NCBI RefSeq assembly: GCF_021134715.1
Contig: NC_060026.1
Location: forward strand, 13,693,001-13,757,000
Length of the DNA: 64,000 nt
DNA from: Daphnia pulex
Taxonomy: Eukaryota > Arthropoda > Branchiopoda > Diplostraca > Daphniidae
Direction of reading: 5' to 3'
Shown here: in pieces, positions 60,603-64,000 of the stretch
How positions within the stretch are numbered: the first letter of the stretch is position 1
How the letters are laid out: each line of letters begins with the position of its first letter
Position numbers and translations under genes: made by a program
The notes under the pieces: model-generated
What the model saw: only the letters and a program-made list of their open reading frames with translations
Told to the model about the DNA's origin: nothing
The model's database searches: none

Positions 60603-63600
60603 ATTACAATTTTACCTCTAAATAATTTTATCTACTAATTAATTTTCATTCTTGCGTGTTAACACACGATTTTCCAAAACAAATTTGGTTGTTTGCAAAA
60701 TAACCCGAGAAGTTCATCGACAGATTAAGAATTAAACATTACTCATTACTGTGTTGAAATATTTTCGGTTAGCTTTCCAATTTGTTAAACTGATCTAATA
60801 AGAATTTTCGCAACAACTTGGCTTTCTGATGAAATGAGCGTAATGTTAACATGAGTGTAATATTACATATATTACGAAATGACCGCCATTCCCGCATTCC
60901 GGCTTCCGGCGGACCGTAACAACCGAAGAAGTCTAAAGTAAAACTGGCAACTTCGATCTTTAATTTATAATTAAATGTCAATTACACAATTCCATCAACT
61001 TGGCAAGTATTTCAAATAAGAGTAGTGTCAAATCAAATCCTCTCTCTACAGTGCTCATTGTTTAGACTTTGATGAGTGATCTAAAAGGCTTTCAAGGTAA
61101 GAAAAATAAATTGCTTGTGGGTTTATTGGTGCTCTGTTATTTAGGTTTTAGTTAAAAATTAGGAAATGTCTGTTGAATGGACATCTCAAATTATCTGTAG
61201 CTAAAAGTTTTGATTAGAAAATGGTTACCTAATTCAAGTTTAATTCCACATAGAATATAGTTTGCCATTGAATCAAGATTTATTCTGTACGTCCGTCATC
61301 AATCAGACCGTGATCAGGTGACATGTCACAGTTCTCGGTTTTTAATTTGATAGCTGCGTAGGAAACTTACATTTGCGTGAAAGTGTTGCAAATGAGAATA
61401 CTCTCTAGTCGTATAATGACGTGATACGGTGATAGTTATTCCTAATTAGGAGGCGAGGACGAAACATTGGTAAACTGGTTTATTGCCCCAACTATTGTGT
61501 GTTTTGCAAATTGACGCAATTAACCAAATTGCTGTGGTTTTCTTATCTACTGAAACAAGCTTAACGACATATAACCGAGACTTGATTCCTCTCATTAGTG
61601 TGTTTAATGAAGACAAGAAGTTGAGTGGTGGAATAATTACTGTTGGCTAACAAGTTTTTAACCGGAGATTTAAACAAATCAGCTGATAGTACACTAAATG
61701 ATAATGATGGCAAAACATGTAGACATTAACAATTGCAGCTTTGACATTAATAAAAAGAGAACCGTTTATGTAATCAAACGTTCCAAAAAGTGAAAGTAAA
61801 ATATTTCGTCAATAACAGTCGATGATTAAGTATTTTAGAAAAATAACAACCGAAGAATTGCGGTGCTCGAACGCGTTCGACTTTCATCGGGCCAATGAAG
61901 ACGAAAGCTTTCTTTTTATTTAAAAGCCATTTAACCTAGCTATATAGAGGTAGTACCGCGCTTCATAAACTATGTATCTTTCTCGATACAGTTCGGCTGA
62001 ATCTGCTGTACAGCTGGATTCCCGCGTGCGTGCTTGAATTTCGTTCCGCTGCTGAGCCGTGGCAATCTCCAAAGAAAACAAAACAGTCTGACGCACTTGA
62101 AACAATGTGAAACTTCCACTTCATCTTTGAGAAAAGATATTATATATAATATCCAGGCGAACACATTGTCCTTCTATCGTGGAAAATGTATATAACTTGA
62201 ATGGCTGACACTCGTTATTTGTGACCTGTCGGATTTTTTAAAAAATGTCTTGTACTATGATTGAAGTAACACAGTTTTGTTTGTGGTCTGTACCTATTTT
62301 TGCCAGGAAAGTTAAGAAAGCGCTTCTATATATTTGCAGTCAACCGCCGTTGAAAATGCTAGAAAATTGGGGAGGGATAATTGCATGTAGGCTCAGATGA
62401 TCTATTTGAGTTTTGCCACGTCTGCAATTTATATTTTAGCGGACGTCGTGCGGGGACAACATCTCATATTGACCGTGAAGGTGCCAAAATGTGTTATGCC
62501 ATACATGGCTTAAATTGCTATTTAGTATCACTCCCGACCATGAAATCTATCGACTAAAATTGTTGCTTGTTTTCTTAATGACATTTCATTAAAAATTGTA
62601 ATGAACATTTATCATTACAAATCATAGTTTATGTAGCGGCAATTAATGCGAATTTTATTGCGACCTTGTTCGAGATCCTTTTGACGCGAAATTCTCATCT
62701 AAATTTTCATAATTGGTTTCAAACGGTTAATTTTAGACTCTTGATTTTTATAGCCGGATATATATTCCGAGGGTAAAAGAGAAAACGATTATTCTAGGTG
62801 TGGTGTCTAGGGAAAATTGGCAAACGTAAGGGTTTGCGGAGGACGCCAATAAGAAAAGGGAAAATGTTGGGATTGAACGCATAGCTAATCAACCGATGCT
62901 CACGTCATCTGTGGGATGTACTCCTTAAAAAAACGCTCTTTGCCAAAATTAATTTCTCGTAAAGCTATAAAAGAAGCATCAACAAGATTTTGATCAAATA
63001 ATAATAGTCTTGATTGTTTTAATTGACAGCTCGACTTGTAACCGCACCGACAATTTGGATCGCTATAAAACAACAGGCTATAAAGAAATTTATGCCAGAA
63101 ACCAGCATCTGTTGCCGCCAAACGATGTCACTTTCCTTCGTGCAGCCATCCAATAATTTGTGTCGTTGCGCTTCTGCCCGCCGAGTCTATAAAAATACAA
63201 GTCCGGGAGATTGCGTATACAGACGACAGCGGGATGATGAGAACTGGGATAAGGACGCGGCCTAGACAGTCGTGCATGATGAAAATTCATTTGGTCACGC
63301 TTGAGATTTCGTCTCTGTCCAGCAGGCCGAAGAGCGGCATATCAGTATTTACGAGTATTTGCAGAGCTTGCTCCTGTGTAGTGCAACGAGAGAAAATGAC
63401 TAGACTATATAGTTACATGTATAGCTGCATTGTTATTTAGCTCAGATCTATAGGCAGGGTTGTATTTACGCAATTTTTCGTTTGCAATAAGCCCTTGTAC
63501 CAGATGACATTACGGTCGATTGGGATATACTATCACGTTTTACCTCTAGCGGCTGTTAATTGAGCCTGTTGTCAATAAAAAGTGGTTAACATTAAGGAAT

Positions 63601-63979
63601 AACGAAAGGCTGTTACGTCAGCGTTTTTGGGTATCAGTGTACGAATGAACGGGATTCATTCACGCGTGAGATATTCAATCATCATCAGCAATGAAAATGG
63701 AGAGTGGTCATAATTTTGGATAGGCGGAGCTTGGTCTGTGGCTTCTGCAAGTTTAAGACCCATCACGTTTCATCTTTAGCAATTCCCTTTTTTCTATCTT
63801 ATGGCTGAGTGTCCAATAACCAGCTAGGCCATGTCGACATTTTAAGTCTTTTAGGCCCATCAGACCACAAAATCCCCGCCCAAATGGCTCGAGCTGTGAG
63901 TCAACTCCCACATATGGAAAACAACCTTGAGGTAATCAGGTCTGTCAGCTTTTAACGTATAGCAGTTGGAATTGGCCGC
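60603..63979. other. Intergenic region downstream of the cuticle gene
   Basis: No credible coding exon was seen on either strand. It holds two clean palindromes, TCGAACGCGTTCGA (61867-61880) and GATATTATATATAATATC (62136-62153), and a possible TATAAAA at 63187-63193 without a recognisable gene behind it. Confidence 0.55.
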
Positions 63980-63988
63980 TATATAAAG
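63980..63988 (+). promoter_or_regulatory. TATA box at the window edge
   Basis: TATATAAAG in a GC-richer context lies 12 bp before the end of the window. It resembles the cuticle-gene promoter, so a further plus-strand gene probably starts just outside. Confidence 0.5.
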
Positions 63989-64000
63989 CCGAGCTGAATC

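Overview
The window looks like nuclear DNA of a branchiopod crustacean, most likely a Daphnia species. The reasons are short GT-AG introns of about 60-75 bp, tightly packed genes, an RR-type cuticle protein, a juvenile-hormone-type epoxide hydrolase, a secreted coiled-coil/fibrinogen-like/C1q protein of a kind I associate with Daphnia, and a tract of the arthropod telomere unit TTAGG. The species call is inference.

Layout. Bases 1-28,300 are a gene desert: homopolymers, CA/TG, GA/CT and AAAAT repeats, G-runs of 11-14 and AT-rich filler, with no credible coding exon. It lies upstream of an NK-like homeobox gene (28,315-31,500, lms-like) and is probably its regulatory domain. Six genes then alternate strands: homeobox (+), epoxide hydrolase (-), ABHD13 (+), CHID1 (-), SEPSECS (+), a secreted DOMON protein (-). 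Two of the tail-to-tail pairs have opposite-strand AATAAA signals within about 20 bp of each other.

From 43.4 to 50 kb the region is accessory. A 1,735-bp element has perfect 30-bp terminal inverted repeats and a 7-bp target duplication, and carries a four-exon gene for a 209-residue unknown protein with internal repeats. Next comes an inverted-repeat insertion holding a (TTAGG)n tract and three copies of a 13-bp motif. Then come a C1q-domain gene and, beyond it, a ghost duplication that keeps that gene's two flanks but not its body.

From 51 to 60.4 kb is a plus-strand housekeeping cluster: the large membrane protein TMEM94 (22 exons), then BLOC1S5 (muted) and TMEM199, whose reading frames overlap by one base (TAATG) and look dicistronic, then a short cuticle protein. 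The last 3.6 kb is non-coding and ends in a TATA box that probably belongs to a gene beyond the window.

Gene models were built by hand from splice signals, reading phase and family similarity. All exon chains listed keep frame to the stop. Several genes touch the endolysosomal or secretory system (BLOC1S5, TMEM199, TMEM94, CHID1), but they are not otherwise an obvious pathway.
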